Shown piece by piece: positions 1 to 7,373 of a DNA stretch of 11,209 nt. The translations under genes were made by a program, and so were the position numbers. The notes under the pieces were generated by a model, which was not told the DNA's origin, made no database searches, and saw only the letters and a list, made by a program, of their open reading frames with translations. Position 1 is the first letter of the stretch; each line of letters begins with the position of its first letter. The stretch spans positions 1 through 11,209 of the forward strand of contig JAHJSX010000161.1 of assembly GCA_018830205.1 (NCBI GenBank). Reading direction: 5' to 3'. This DNA is from an archaeon. GTDB taxonomy: Archaea > Hydrothermarchaeota > Hydrothermarchaeia > Hydrothermarchaeales > Hydrothermarchaeaceae.

Positions 1-1385
1 GCTTTCTTCGCGCATGGATATCTGACTTCACACTGATTCTTTTAGACTATGATGCCTTTTACCATGCAAGAATAGCGGGTGAAATCTACCAGGGCCACCA
101 CATCCCGACATGGGACGCAAAAGAGCTTGGAGGAATCCCTCATTATTACCCGCCAAATTATCATATACTGATGGTGCTTGGAAAATACATTCTTCCCGAA
201 TGGAGTTTTTTGACCATTGGGAGCATCCTGACGGTTTTCTTTGGGGTTATTACAACCCTATTCGTCTATCTTATAGGCCGCAGATTTAGCGAGAATGTAG
301 GGCTTGTATCTGCACTGCTCTATGCACTGACACCGATGATGGTTTTGCGCTCGGGACTTTGGGCCCGGCCAACAGGACTTTCGATGATGCTTGCAATCAT
401 GATTGTTTATCTATTTTTAGAAGCAAAAAAAGGAAATAAATACGCGACGCCGGCCCTCCTTGTGAGCCTTGGCTATACGTTTGCCCACAGCTCTGTCCTG
501 CTTGTTTTTTCATTGGTTTTAGCGACATCGATAATTGCAAAGGATATGTACAAAACCCAGACGTTCCTTAAAATCGCATTAGTCCTACTGGCAGCCGGGG
601 CGCTTTATTATTACAGGGTGCTTCCCCACCTGAATTTCTATGTCTCGCAAAAAGGAGAGTACATGCCTGTAATACGGCCTATTCTTGAGTTCTTGCCATC
701 TGGCGATTGGGCGGCCCTGGCAGTGGCACTTTTATTTTTGGGCATTTTCAATCTAGCATTTTTCCCGGTTGTGTTTCACGGCATATACGAAATGCTAAAA
801 ACACAAAGAGAGCTTGCAATTTTCTCATTCATTTCCCTTTTTTTAGTATTTTTTGGGGCAAATATGTTCATCCTCTTGAACTTCACGGTCACCGTCGCGA
901 TAGCGGTTTCGATTTTTAAGATTTTGCGCCTTGACAAAATGCCTATTGCAGTATTGCTCTTGCTTATGGTGGCCTTAATGGATGTGACATTACTTCAAAA
1001 CGTGCATGGAGAGAAAAAGACCATATATGCAGACGCCATGGAAGAAATCTTAACCGACGCCCCCCTCACAAGCGAGAATCTAGTACTCTCAAACGACCCC
1101 AATGTAGGCCACGCAATACCATACTACTCAAAGGCAGGCACGTTCATCAGCGATTTGACTGATACAAAGCAATACGACAAAAACCGCATGATATTTGACA
1201 CCATCATAGATGAGAACACTACCCCTGAGGAAGCCATTGCCCTGATGCAGGAAAACAACATCGACCATCTATTGATAATCGGAGAATCCCTCCCCTTTAT
1301 GGAAAAGTCAAAACAAAACCTGGTGAGGGTAAAAGAAATAGAAAGAAAAGATTTTAGAATCAGTCTTTATAGGATTAAAAAATAA
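1..1385 (+). CDS. GT-C superfamily (STT3/AglB-like) membrane glycosyltransferase, 5'-partial
   Basis: The reading frame is open from the left edge (first full codon at 3), so the N-terminus lies outside; 460 residues are visible, ending in TAA at 1383-1385. Near the visible start is LLDYDAFYHARIA (a D-x-D with following aromatic and His, residues 13-25), then GGIP..YPPNYH (43-54). This resembles the first lumenal/external loop of STT3/AglB and related GT-C enzymes, which bind a metal and a lipid-linked sugar. About eight to ten hydrophobic segments follow, then a soluble C-terminal tail of about 125 residues from near GEKKTIYADAM. The WWDYG acceptor motif of true oligosaccharyltransferases is not in that tail. 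I therefore call it a GT-C family transferase using a polyprenyl-linked sugar donor at the membrane, not AglB itself. It converges on the pilus locus. An in-frame ATG at 171 is internal and not the real start. Family call fairly sure; substrate unknown. Confidence 0.65.
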   Translation, partial: FLRAWISDFTLILLDYDAFYHARIAGEIYQGHHIPTWDAKELGGIPHYYPPNYHILMVLGKYILPEWSFLTIGSILTVFFGVITTLFVYLIGRRFSENVGLVSALLYALTPMMVLRSGLWARPTGLSMMLAIMIVYLFLEAKKGNKYATPALLVSLGYTFAHSSVLLVFSLVLATSIIAKDMYKTQTFLKIALVLLAAGALYYYRVLPHLNFYVSQKGEYMPVIRPILEFLPSGDWAALAVALLFLGIFNLAFFPVVFHGIYEMLKTQRELAIFSFISLFLVFFGANMFILLNFTVTVAIAVSIFKILRLDKMPIAVLLLLMVALMDVTLLQNVHGEKKTIYADAMEEILTDAPLTSENLVLSNDPNVGHAIPYYSKAGTFISDLTDTKQYDKNRMIFDTIIDENTTPEEAIALMQENNIDHLLIIGESLPFMEKSKQNLVRVKEIERKDFRISLYRIKK

Positions 1386-1394
1386 AAAAAAGTG

Positions 1395-1423
1395 AAAAAG
1401 ACTGGCGAATAGCCCGTCTTTTT
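1395..1423. terminator. Bidirectional hairpin terminator between convergent genes
   Basis: AAAAAGAC (1395-1402) and GTCTTTTT (1416-1423) are exact reverse complements, and GGC (1404-1406) pairs with GCC (1412-1414) around a GAATA loop, with one T/C mismatch between the stems. The T-run at the 3' side on each strand suits termination in both directions. It sits 9 bp after the GT-C stop and 21 bp before the pilin stop on the other strand. Confidence 0.7.
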
Positions 1424-1444
1424 CCTAAGCGTTTTATGTTTAGC

Positions 1445-1639
1445 TTATATCGTTTGATTGGCCATTGCAGCTTCCATTTGGCCTACTTTTGTGCCTACAC
1501 TCGCATTCAGCGACTGCCCAGCACTTGAAACCATGCTTGAGTAGATAGCGAATATAACGACCGCTGCTACGATGATACCACCTGCAAGCAGGATGTACTC
1601 AATAGCGCCCTGGCCTTTTTCTTCTTTCAGAAATTTCAT
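1445..1639 (-). CDS. Type IV pilin-like protein with class III signal peptide (pilin 1)
   Basis: A 64-residue small pilin. The N-terminus MKFLKEEKG|QGAIEYILL has a short basic leader, Gly at -1, Gln at +1 and Glu at +5, followed by a roughly 20-residue hydrophobic helix (LLAGGIIVAAVVIFAIY). This is the DUF361/class III signal peptide pattern cut by the archaeal peptidase EppA. The mature product would be only 55 residues, almost all helix, with sequons NAS (N45) and NQT (N61). I chose ATG 1639 rather than ATG 1645 because GGAGGT at 1648-1653 is 8 nt from the former and only 2 nt from the latter. It has its own promoter region and the best ribosome binding site in the locus, so it is probably the major subunit (inference). 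It is a tandem paralogue of the pilin at 1804-2001: a 17-bp stretch in the helix-coding part is identical. Confidence 0.85.
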   Translation of the reverse strand: MKFLKEEKGQGAIEYILLAGGIIVAAVVIFAIYSSMVSSAGQSLNASVGTKVGQMEAAMANQTI

Positions 1640-1647
1640 ATGCATTT

Positions 1648-1653
1648 ACCTCC
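1648..1653 (-). promoter_or_regulatory. Shine-Dalgarno GGAGGT of pilin 1
   Basis: AAAGGAGGTAA on the minus strand is a near-complete match to the archaeal 16S anti-SD and sits 8 nt upstream of ATG 1639. It decides the start between two in-frame ATGs and suggests high translation. Confidence 0.75.
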
Positions 1654-1674
1654 TTTATAATTTTATTTTCCCTT

Positions 1675-1690
1675 ATTTTATGCATAAAAT
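1675..1690 (-). promoter_or_regulatory. Palindromic TATA-region element upstream of pilin 1
   Basis: ATTTTATGCATAAAAT is a perfect 16-bp palindrome centred about 43 nt upstream of the chosen pilin 1 ATG. The TTTATGCAT core is TATA-like. Transcription starting about 25 nt downstream would give a leader of about 18 nt containing the SD. The symmetry also fits a dimeric regulator operator. It lies in the 164-bp gap between the two pilin genes, where I see no other gene. Confidence 0.45.
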
Positions 1691-1803
1691 TGGCTTTACT
1701 ACCATATAAGTCCAACGTTAACAAAAATGTACATGCAAGGTATACACTTTCAAATAAAGACCGGCACTAGAGAACGCCTTCGAGCACGCATTGAACAATG
1801 GCG

Positions 1804-2001
1804 CTACGATGTGTTGTTTATTGCGCTGCCAATTTCCTCTATTTTCGTGCCCACACTTTCGTTCAGTGTCGTGGCAGTGCCACCAACCATGCTTGAGTAG
1901 ACTGAGATGATTACGACCGCAGCTACGATGATACCACCAGCAAGAAGTATATATTCAATACCTCCCTGCCCCCTTTCCTCTCTTGCAAATTTTAGAATCA
2001 A
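1804..2001 (-). CDS. Type IV pilin-like protein with class III signal peptide (pilin 2), TTG start
   Basis: A 65-residue paralogue of pilin 1: MILKFAREERG|QGGIEYILL with cleavage after G11, Gln +1 and Glu +5, then the AGGIIVAAVVIISVYSSMV helix. The tail carries sequons NES (N47) and overlapping NNT/NTS (N62, N63). An in-frame TAA at 2002-2004 lies directly before codon 2001, so the only usual start codon ahead of the signal motif is TTG at 2001. A weak AAGGA lies about 11 nt upstream. The gene begins 17 bp after the stop of the second platform protein and is the last gene of the tightly packed run. The TTG start and poor SD suggest lower expression than pilin 1, so it may be a minor, tip or initiating subunit (inference). 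Confidence 0.82.
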   Translation of the reverse strand: MILKFAREERGQGGIEYILLAGGIIVAAVVIISVYSSMVGGTATTLNESVGTKIEEIGSAINNTS

Positions 2002-2018
2002 TTAATATCAATCCTTTT

Positions 2019-2981
2019 CTAAAATATAGAAACAGCACTTGGCATTATATATTTTACTACGGAATAAACACTATATGCTATAATTGCCATGGGTATCATA
2101 AACTTGACCCCGCTTTTGAATTCGCCAAACATAATTACTCCCATCATTATGGCAGAGGAAATTGCCTGCAAGATGACATAGACCGTAAGGGCATCAACCA
2201 CCTGGTATATCTCAGCCATATCGACTGCAGGTGCCCCAGCACCTCCTCCAGCACCAGCCATCGCGGCCTCCATTATTTCAGGCAGCGCCCCAACAACACC
2301 CATAACAAAGGGCCCCGCCATAAGAGACGCCATCGCAAGGAAGGAAATCTGCTGCGATGTGAACGTTTTCCTGTCCTGTTTCACTTCCTTTGTGGACTTC
2401 ATGTCCTCTGACACCTCATCCAGAACATCGCTAATCGGGCCCCCGGATTCCATACCCTCAAGCAGGAGATTGATTGCCCTTACGATATCCTTTGAGCCCG
2501 ACCTCAGGGCAAAATTCAGGAAGGCATCCCGCATCGTCCTCCCCCTTTTAATCTCGAGCACGACCTGCGCAAACTCCTCTGAGAGCGGGCCGTAATCTGC
2601 CTCGCCAATCTCCATAATCACGCTTTCCAGAACAAGGCCGGTCTTGATTGCCACCGCCATGTGATGCAGGGCGTCCGGAAGCGAATCCTCAATAGCCCCT
2701 TTTCTTTTGTCGGCCTGCATCCTTGGCCACATGACCATTAACGCAAGCGAGATACCAAAGCCCACAACCCCGTAAATTATGTTAAAAATAACCGTCAAAA
2801 CCAAAAACAGGACAATCCCAATAATAACAAACATCCCTGCCCACTCCTGTGCAGAGAATGAAATTTTGGCCCTGGCGAGCGCCAGATCTGTTTGTTTTAT
2901 GAATTTCTCGCCCATGAGCTTCTTCGGGATTTTTATCTTCTTTATCGGGGAGACTTTCTTTTTCTTTTCTTCTTCTGCCAT
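2019..2981 (-). CDS. tadC: TadC/GspF-type pilus platform membrane protein (second copy)
   Basis: 320 residues. A Lys-rich cytoplasmic N-terminus (1-45) is followed by two membrane segments (about 47-66 and 68-88). A cytoplasmic T2SSF helical domain follows (about 95-205), with ALHHMAVAIKTG, the DYGPLSEEF block and the GGP-x-SDVL motif near 180. Further membrane segments lie at about 210-235, 260-285 and 290-313. A Gly/Ala-rich loop (about 241-251) sits between the third and fourth. The family forms the inner-membrane platform turned by the assembly ATPase to feed pilins into the filament. The start ATG at 2981 is 2 nt after the upstream stop, and its ribosome binding site AAAGGTG is made of the last codons of that gene, so the two are translationally coupled. 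The call is firm; the exact name (TadB, TadC or Epd-type) is not. Confidence 0.85.
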   Translation of the reverse strand: MAEEEKKKKVSPIKKIKIPKKLMGEKFIKQTDLALARAKISFSAQEWAGMFVIIGIVLFLVLTVIFNIIYGVVGFGISLALMVMWPRMQADKRKGAIEDSLPDALHHMAVAIKTGLVLESVIMEIGEADYGPLSEEFAQVVLEIKRGRTMRDAFLNFALRSGSKDIVRAINLLLEGMESGGPISDVLDEVSEDMKSTKEVKQDRKTFTSQQISFLAMASLMAGPFVMGVVGALPEIMEAAMAGAGGGAGAPAVDMAEIYQVVDALTVYVILQAISSAIMMGVIMFGEFKSGVKFMIPMAIIAYSVYSVVKYIMPSAVSIF

Positions 2982-2983
2982 CT

Positions 2984-4120
2984 TTACACCTTTGGTTCAA
3001 AACGCTTAATCATAATCGACATATATATGCCGATGCCGAAAAACACGAAATACACAAGCCACATCATTGCAGGAGGCATGAGCAGTCCGCCCATGGCGAT
3101 GCCCATCGCAACCATGAGAGTGGTTATCAAAACAGGGGCGATTACAACAACGAACATGTACATGAGGGCGAACGTGTTCAGGATCTGTATGTAGTCCTTT
3201 AGCTTCAGCCGCATCTCCCGTGCAATCTCCTCTGCTATGATTTTGAGCGTGGCTGCAAGGTTCCCGCCGGTCCGCAGCGTTGATATAATCTGACGGGATG
3301 ATTTTTTGAGGCCAGGGGATTCAATCCTGAGGTTCATCCGCTCAAAGGATTCTTCTATGGTCGCGCCCCTTTCAATCTCCATTAATGCCCTCTTGAATTC
3401 CTCGGAGAGCACGCCGTAGTCGCTTTTCGCTATCGAGCGCATTGTTTCGAGTAGGCCAGAGCCGCTTGTTAGCTGGGTGGACATGTGCCGAAGCGCAAAG
3501 GGCATCTCCTTTGAGAATGCATCACTGCGTGCTTTCACCTTTGATTTTGGCTGGCTCTTTGCTATGACAAGCACTATGAAGAATATAAATACCCCAAGCA
3601 AAAGCCCGGCAATGCTTCCAAGAGGGCCGATTACCAGGGTCAATATAATAGCGAACAATATCCCCATGAACGCAGCAGAAATGGCAGCCACCCCAACAGA
3701 AAGCGCGATATATTTTTTGGCAGGCATCATGATGTTTGCCTTGTAGAGGTCCTCCTGGATATTTGTGAAGAAATTACCGGGCCCCTTATTTGAAAACCCG
3801 GCAAACAAATCAGAAATGATATTTATAAGCCTCTCATTAAAATCAACTTCCAGGTCCTCCCTTTCAAGTTCTAGACCTTTGTCCTCCTTCTTTTCTTCAG
3901 GTTCAAAACTCACGGCGTCTTTTATCTGGGAAAGCCGGTCTTCCATCTCGGCCTTTTTTTCCTTTTCTTCCTCCCTTTTTTTCGCAAGGAGCGTTTTTGC
4001 GACCTCGTCTTGCTCTCTAAAAGCAATTGAGAGTTCAGCTGCCCTTCTTGAAACTCTTTCGGCACTCGTCAGGGTGCCTTCTCCCACCCGGTCTATTAGT
4101 CGAATCAGAATATTTGCCAT
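2984..4120 (-). CDS. tadC: TadC/GspF-type pilus platform membrane protein (first copy, long cytoplasmic N-terminus)
   Basis: 378 residues. The first ~135 are hydrophilic and strongly charged, with a Lys/Glu-rich stretch (about 45-95) likely to be coiled-coil. Two membrane segments follow (about 137-160 and 163-187). The T2SSF domain (about 200-310) has ALRHMSTQLTSG, DYGVLSEEF and TGGNLAATLKIIAEEI. Two or more C-terminal membrane segments lie at about 314-340 and 350-371. The central blocks align with those of the next gene (same DYGxLSEEF and IERGATIEESF/IKRGRTMRDAF), so these are paralogous partners. ATG 4120 follows the ATPase stop by one base, implying cotranslation. As platform proteins these should contact the ATPase; the long N-terminal arm is an obvious candidate for that contact (inference). 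Confidence 0.85.
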   Translation of the reverse strand: MANILIRLIDRVGEGTLTSAERVSRRAAELSIAFREQDEVAKTLLAKKREEEKEKKAEMEDRLSQIKDAVSFEPEEKKEDKGLELEREDLEVDFNERLINIISDLFAGFSNKGPGNFFTNIQEDLYKANIMMPAKKYIALSVGVAAISAAFMGILFAIILTLVIGPLGSIAGLLLGVFIFFIVLVIAKSQPKSKVKARSDAFSKEMPFALRHMSTQLTSGSGLLETMRSIAKSDYGVLSEEFKRALMEIERGATIEESFERMNLRIESPGLKKSSRQIISTLRTGGNLAATLKIIAEEIAREMRLKLKDYIQILNTFALMYMFVVVIAPVLITTLMVAMGIAMGGLLMPPAMMWLVYFVFFGIGIYMSIMIKRFEPKV

Positions 4121-4121
4121 T

Positions 4122-7100
4122 CTAAACGTCGCCCAGGATTTCTGCCATGAACTTTTTCGAGTCTATGTAGTATCTTTCGAAAGTTTTGGCAACTTCGTCT
4201 ATTTCCCGAATATTATTCTTTACAAGCCACCTTAAAACGGTTTCCCTGTTTTTGATTTCAGCCTCCACCTGCTCAACATCCACACCCTTCATTTTTGCTA
4301 TTTTTTGCTTCAGGACGCTCGGCGTGCCCGTGGGCTTGATGACATCCTCTTTTGGGTTCCACACATAAACGTTGTTGAGCGTGAGTTTTTCGCCATCTGA
4401 CATGGTGGTCTCTGCGATTTCGGTAATCCTGCGCAAAGTCTTCCCTTCTGAATATACCCTGTTCTGCATCAGCACCATGTCAAGCGCCGGGAGCATGATA
4501 TTTGGGACGAGCATCGGGGGGTTTGTAAGCCTTACTATTGTCTCTTTCGCAGAGTTCGCATGGACTGTGCCCATGCAGCCGTCGTGGCCTGTGTTCATGG
4601 CAGTAAAAAGTGTCCGTGCTTCGCTCCCCCTCACCTCGCCGACTATTATACGGTCGGGCCGCATACGAAGTGTGTTCTTGACAAGCCCGTCCATGCTAAC
4701 CTCGCCCTCTCCCTCGACGTTTGGGGGCCGGGTCTCAAGGCGTATGCAGTGCTCGATTGGAAGGTGCAGCTCTGCCGTATCCTCAATCGTTATTACCCTG
4801 TCTGTTGTTGGAATAAACGAGCACAGGCAGTTGAGTGTCGTGGTCTTCCCGCACCCGCTGCCACCGGCAGCAAGGATATTGCCCGGCTTTATACCAAAGC
4901 CGTCCACGATGAGCCACAGGTAAGCGCCCACATACGGGTCGAGCGTTTTGAAGTTTATGAGGTCCACGACCGTCAGCGGGTCCTTTTTGAATTTCCTTAT
5001 CGTGATTGTCGGCCCCTGAAGTGAAAGAGGCGGTATTGTAGCGTTTACACGGGACCCGTCAATGAGCCTTGCATCAAGAAGCGGCATAGACCTGTCGATT
5101 CTCCTGCCGACGCTCGTCGCGATTTTTTCTATAATCCTCCTGGCCTCATCATCTGTATCAAAAAAGAGGTTTGTCTCCATGGCGCCGTAGTCCCTGTGGT
5201 TTACGTAAACAAGCTTTTTTGTGCCGACCACCATTATCTCTTCCAGGGCCTCATTATAAAGCAGCGATTCCAAAAGCCCGTAGCCTATCATGTTCTGCAC
5301 GATAAGTTTTGAAAAGATAGTTCTTTTTCTTGAGCCTACTTCCTTGTAGAACCTTTTCATTACGTCAAGTATCATACCGGTAAACATCTTTTCAGCTTCG
5401 TTTACCGGTACCATGGACGGGTCAACTCTAATCTCGCTTATGGCGCGCTTTTCTATCTCAGCGAGAAGTTCCTTGTCCTCTTCGGACAATGTCGGCAGGG
5501 ATACAAGGTACGTGTAGTTCTTCTTGCCTGCCTCTTTTACGATTTTATATCCCTCCCCGCTTTCAATCGTGTCTTCGATTGCAATCCCATGCTCCTCAAT
5601 ACCTGCAAATTTCTTCAAAAAGCCGTAGCCTTTTTTTGCCTTTTTCTTGGAATCGGCAGTTTCTGCGGGTGCGGCACCGCCCCCAATTTTCGCAATCACG
5701 CTTTCAGGCTTCGCGTAGTACTCGTTTATGAAGGCCCCAACATTTTCAATGCCTGTTATGTCATTGTCCACCATGTACTTCAAAATCTCCTCCCGCCTTT
5801 TCATCTCGTTTTGAACCACCATCACATCGACACCGCGAAGCTCTGCAAGCTTCCATACAAGGGAGCTCGGGATGCCCGTGGATTTCACGATATCTGTCCT
5901 TGGGTCCCATTCATACAGTATGTTTATCTTTGCCCTGTCCCCCTCAAGCCCTGTCACCTCTGCGATTTCTGTAATCCTCCTTATAACCTTCCCGCCGTGC
6001 GTGAACCTGTTCTGCATCAGTATGAGGTTCAGGGAGGGAATCATCACAAGCGGAACCGACATTGGCGCGTTTGTAAGGCGCGTGACAGTCTCCTTTGCGG
6101 TGTTCGCGTGAAGCGTTCCAAGGCACCCGTTTTGCCCAGTGTTCATAGATGCGAGCAGGGTCATTGCTTCCGAACCCCTCACCTCACCGACTATTATCCT
6201 GTCTGGCCTCATGCGGAGCGTGTTTTTGAGGAGCATGTCCATATCGACCTCGCCCTTCCCCTCAACGTTCGGGGGGCGCGTCTCAAGCATAATCCAGTGC
6301 TCGACCGGGAGCTGGAGCTCGTGCGTGTCCTCGATGGATATCACCCTGTCTGTCTGGGGTATAAAGGAGCCAAGGCAGTTGAGGGTCGTGGTCTTCCCCG
6401 AGCCCGTACCGCCTGAAACAAGCATGTTCGCGGGCTTTACCTCAAACCCCTCGACGACAAGCCACAAAAAGGAAGCGACTTCAGGAGTCATGGTGCCGTA
6501 TTTGATGATGTCCACGACCGTCAGCGGGTCTGCCTTGAACTTTCTGATAGTGAGACTTGGCCCGTCAAGCGAGGCCGGCGGCACGGTCGCGTTTACCCTC
6601 GAGCCATCAGGAAGCCTTGCATCAAGAAGCGGGGAGCTGACGTCAACCCTCCGCCCCACCGACCGTGCTATTTTTGATATGATGTTTAGGGACTCTTCGT
6701 CGTCCTCGAACACGATGTTGGTCTTGCACATGCCGTGCTTTCGGTGATAGACATAGACGGCCTTTTTTGTCCCGACTATCATCACCTCTTCCAGCTGGTC
6801 GTCATCAAGAAGCGGGTTTAGAAGGCCGTATCCCACCATGTCCTGTACAATCAGGCCGGCATACGCCTCCTTTTTCTCGGAAGTAAGGTAGGCGTACTTA
6901 TCCTCTATTATCTTCAATATCTCCCTTACAAACGTGTCTTTTCTAATCCTCATGTCAAGCAGCGTGTTTGGGTCTATGTTTATCTCGGCGATGGCCCTCC
7001 TTTGTATCTCCTTTAAGAGCCTCTTGTCATCCTCATCAAGCGAGGGCATGAATACCACATACGTCGGCGTCTTGTCCCCCTCTCCCCGGACGATTTTATA

Positions 7101-7373
7101 ACCCGGCCCAGAATCAAGGACGCGCCCCTCAACCGGAGTAGCTTCAATTTCCTCGACCCTGTCAAGGAGATAAATAAATCCGTGAGTCCTGCTTTTCTTC
7201 TCCGTTTCCTGGGGCTTTGCCACCGGAGCAGGTTTTGGACGCGCCTTTTTTACCTCCGCAGCCTTTTTTTCCTCTTCAAGGCGCTGTTTTTCCTTGACAT
7301 CTACAATAGACCCTAAAAGGCCCCTAATCTTCCTTGGCTTTTCCTCTTCGGTCATTTTCCTCACTTCGTTCAT
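4122..7373 (-). CDS. tadA: Tandem-fused type II/IV secretion (PilT/TadA/VirB11-like) pilus assembly ATPase
   Basis: About 1083 residues, twice the usual length, containing two complete motor modules. Numbered from ATG 7373, module 1 has Walker A GGTGSGKTT (K327), the Asp-box Glu in ISIEDTHEL (E348), Walker B RPDRIIVGEVRG (E397) and the His box GTLHANTAKET (H422). Module 2 has GGSGCGKTT (K843), ITIEDTAEL (E864), the same Walker B (E913) and GTVHANSAKET (H938). The offset is 516 at every motif. Each module also has its own N-terminal domain (GYKIV...MIGYG-type) and a matching C-terminal tail ending near EYY/RYY, so the whole protein is duplicated. A Lys/Glu/Pro-rich linker lies at about 27-63. 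The family is a hexameric cytoplasmic ATPase powering pilin insertion. Start is uncertain: TTG 7376, ATG 7373 or ATG 7355; the last has the best SD-like sequence (GTGAGG). Confidence 0.9.
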   Translation of the reverse strand: MNEVRKMTEEEKPRKIRGLLGSIVDVKEKQRLEEEKKAAEVKKARPKPAPVAKPQETEKKSRTHGFIYLLDRVEEIEATPVEGRVLDSGPGYKIVRGEGDKTPTYVVFMPSLDEDDKRLLKEIQRRAIAEINIDPNTLLDMRIRKDTFVREILKIIEDKYAYLTSEKKEAYAGLIVQDMVGYGLLNPLLDDDQLEEVMIVGTKKAVYVYHRKHGMCKTNIVFEDDEESLNIISKIARSVGRRVDVSSPLLDARLPDGSRVNATVPPASLDGPSLTIRKFKADPLTVVDIIKYGTMTPEVASFLWLVVEGFEVKPANMLVSGGTGSGKTTTLNCLGSFIPQTDRVISIEDTHELQLPVEHWIMLETRPPNVEGKGEVDMDMLLKNTLRMRPDRIIVGEVRGSEAMTLLASMNTGQNGCLGTLHANTAKETVTRLTNAPMSVPLVMIPSLNLILMQNRFTHGGKVIRRITEIAEVTGLEGDRAKINILYEWDPRTDIVKSTGIPSSLVWKLAELRGVDVMVVQNEMKRREEILKYMVDNDITGIENVGAFINEYYAKPESVIAKIGGGAAPAETADSKKKAKKGYGFLKKFAGIEEHGIAIEDTIESGEGYKIVKEAGKKNYTYLVSLPTLSEEDKELLAEIEKRAISEIRVDPSMVPVNEAEKMFTGMILDVMKRFYKEVGSRKRTIFSKLIVQNMIGYGLLESLLYNEALEEIMVVGTKKLVYVNHRDYGAMETNLFFDTDDEARRIIEKIATSVGRRIDRSMPLLDARLIDGSRVNATIPPLSLQGPTITIRKFKKDPLTVVDLINFKTLDPYVGAYLWLIVDGFGIKPGNILAAGGSGCGKTTTLNCLCSFIPTTDRVITIEDTAELHLPIEHCIRLETRPPNVEGEGEVSMDGLVKNTLRMRPDRIIVGEVRGSEARTLFTAMNTGHDGCMGTVHANSAKETIVRLTNPPMLVPNIMLPALDMVLMQNRVYSEGKTLRRITEIAETTMSDGEKLTLNNVYVWNPKEDVIKPTGTPSVLKQKIAKMKGVDVEQVEAEIKNRETVLRWLVKNNIREIDEVAKTFERYYIDSKKFMAEILGDV

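Noticed and set aside
1786..1803. Weak hairpin after pilin 2 as a terminator
   Set aside because: The stem is short with a bulge and no T-run follows, so termination between the two pilin genes is not supported.
1983..2411. Plus-strand open frame of 142 codons
   Set aside because: Antisense to the second platform protein; the translation is Cys/His-rich with no recognisable domain.
4372..4923. Plus-strand open frame inside the second ATPase module
   Set aside because: Antisense shadow of conserved motor motifs; a matching shadow (6139-6747) occurs opposite the first module because the protein is duplicated.
5589..6416. Long plus-strand open frame of 275 codons
   Set aside because: It lies wholly antisense to the ATPase gene, whose motifs are unmistakable. 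Its translation has no family-like pattern and is rich in Cys/His/Arg, as expected from antisense GC-rich coding DNA.
4122..7373. Intein as the cause of the doubled ATPase length
   Set aside because: The extra sequence is a second full ATPase module with a constant 516-residue offset. There are no intein splice-junction Cys/His-Asn motifs, and neither Walker A is interrupted.
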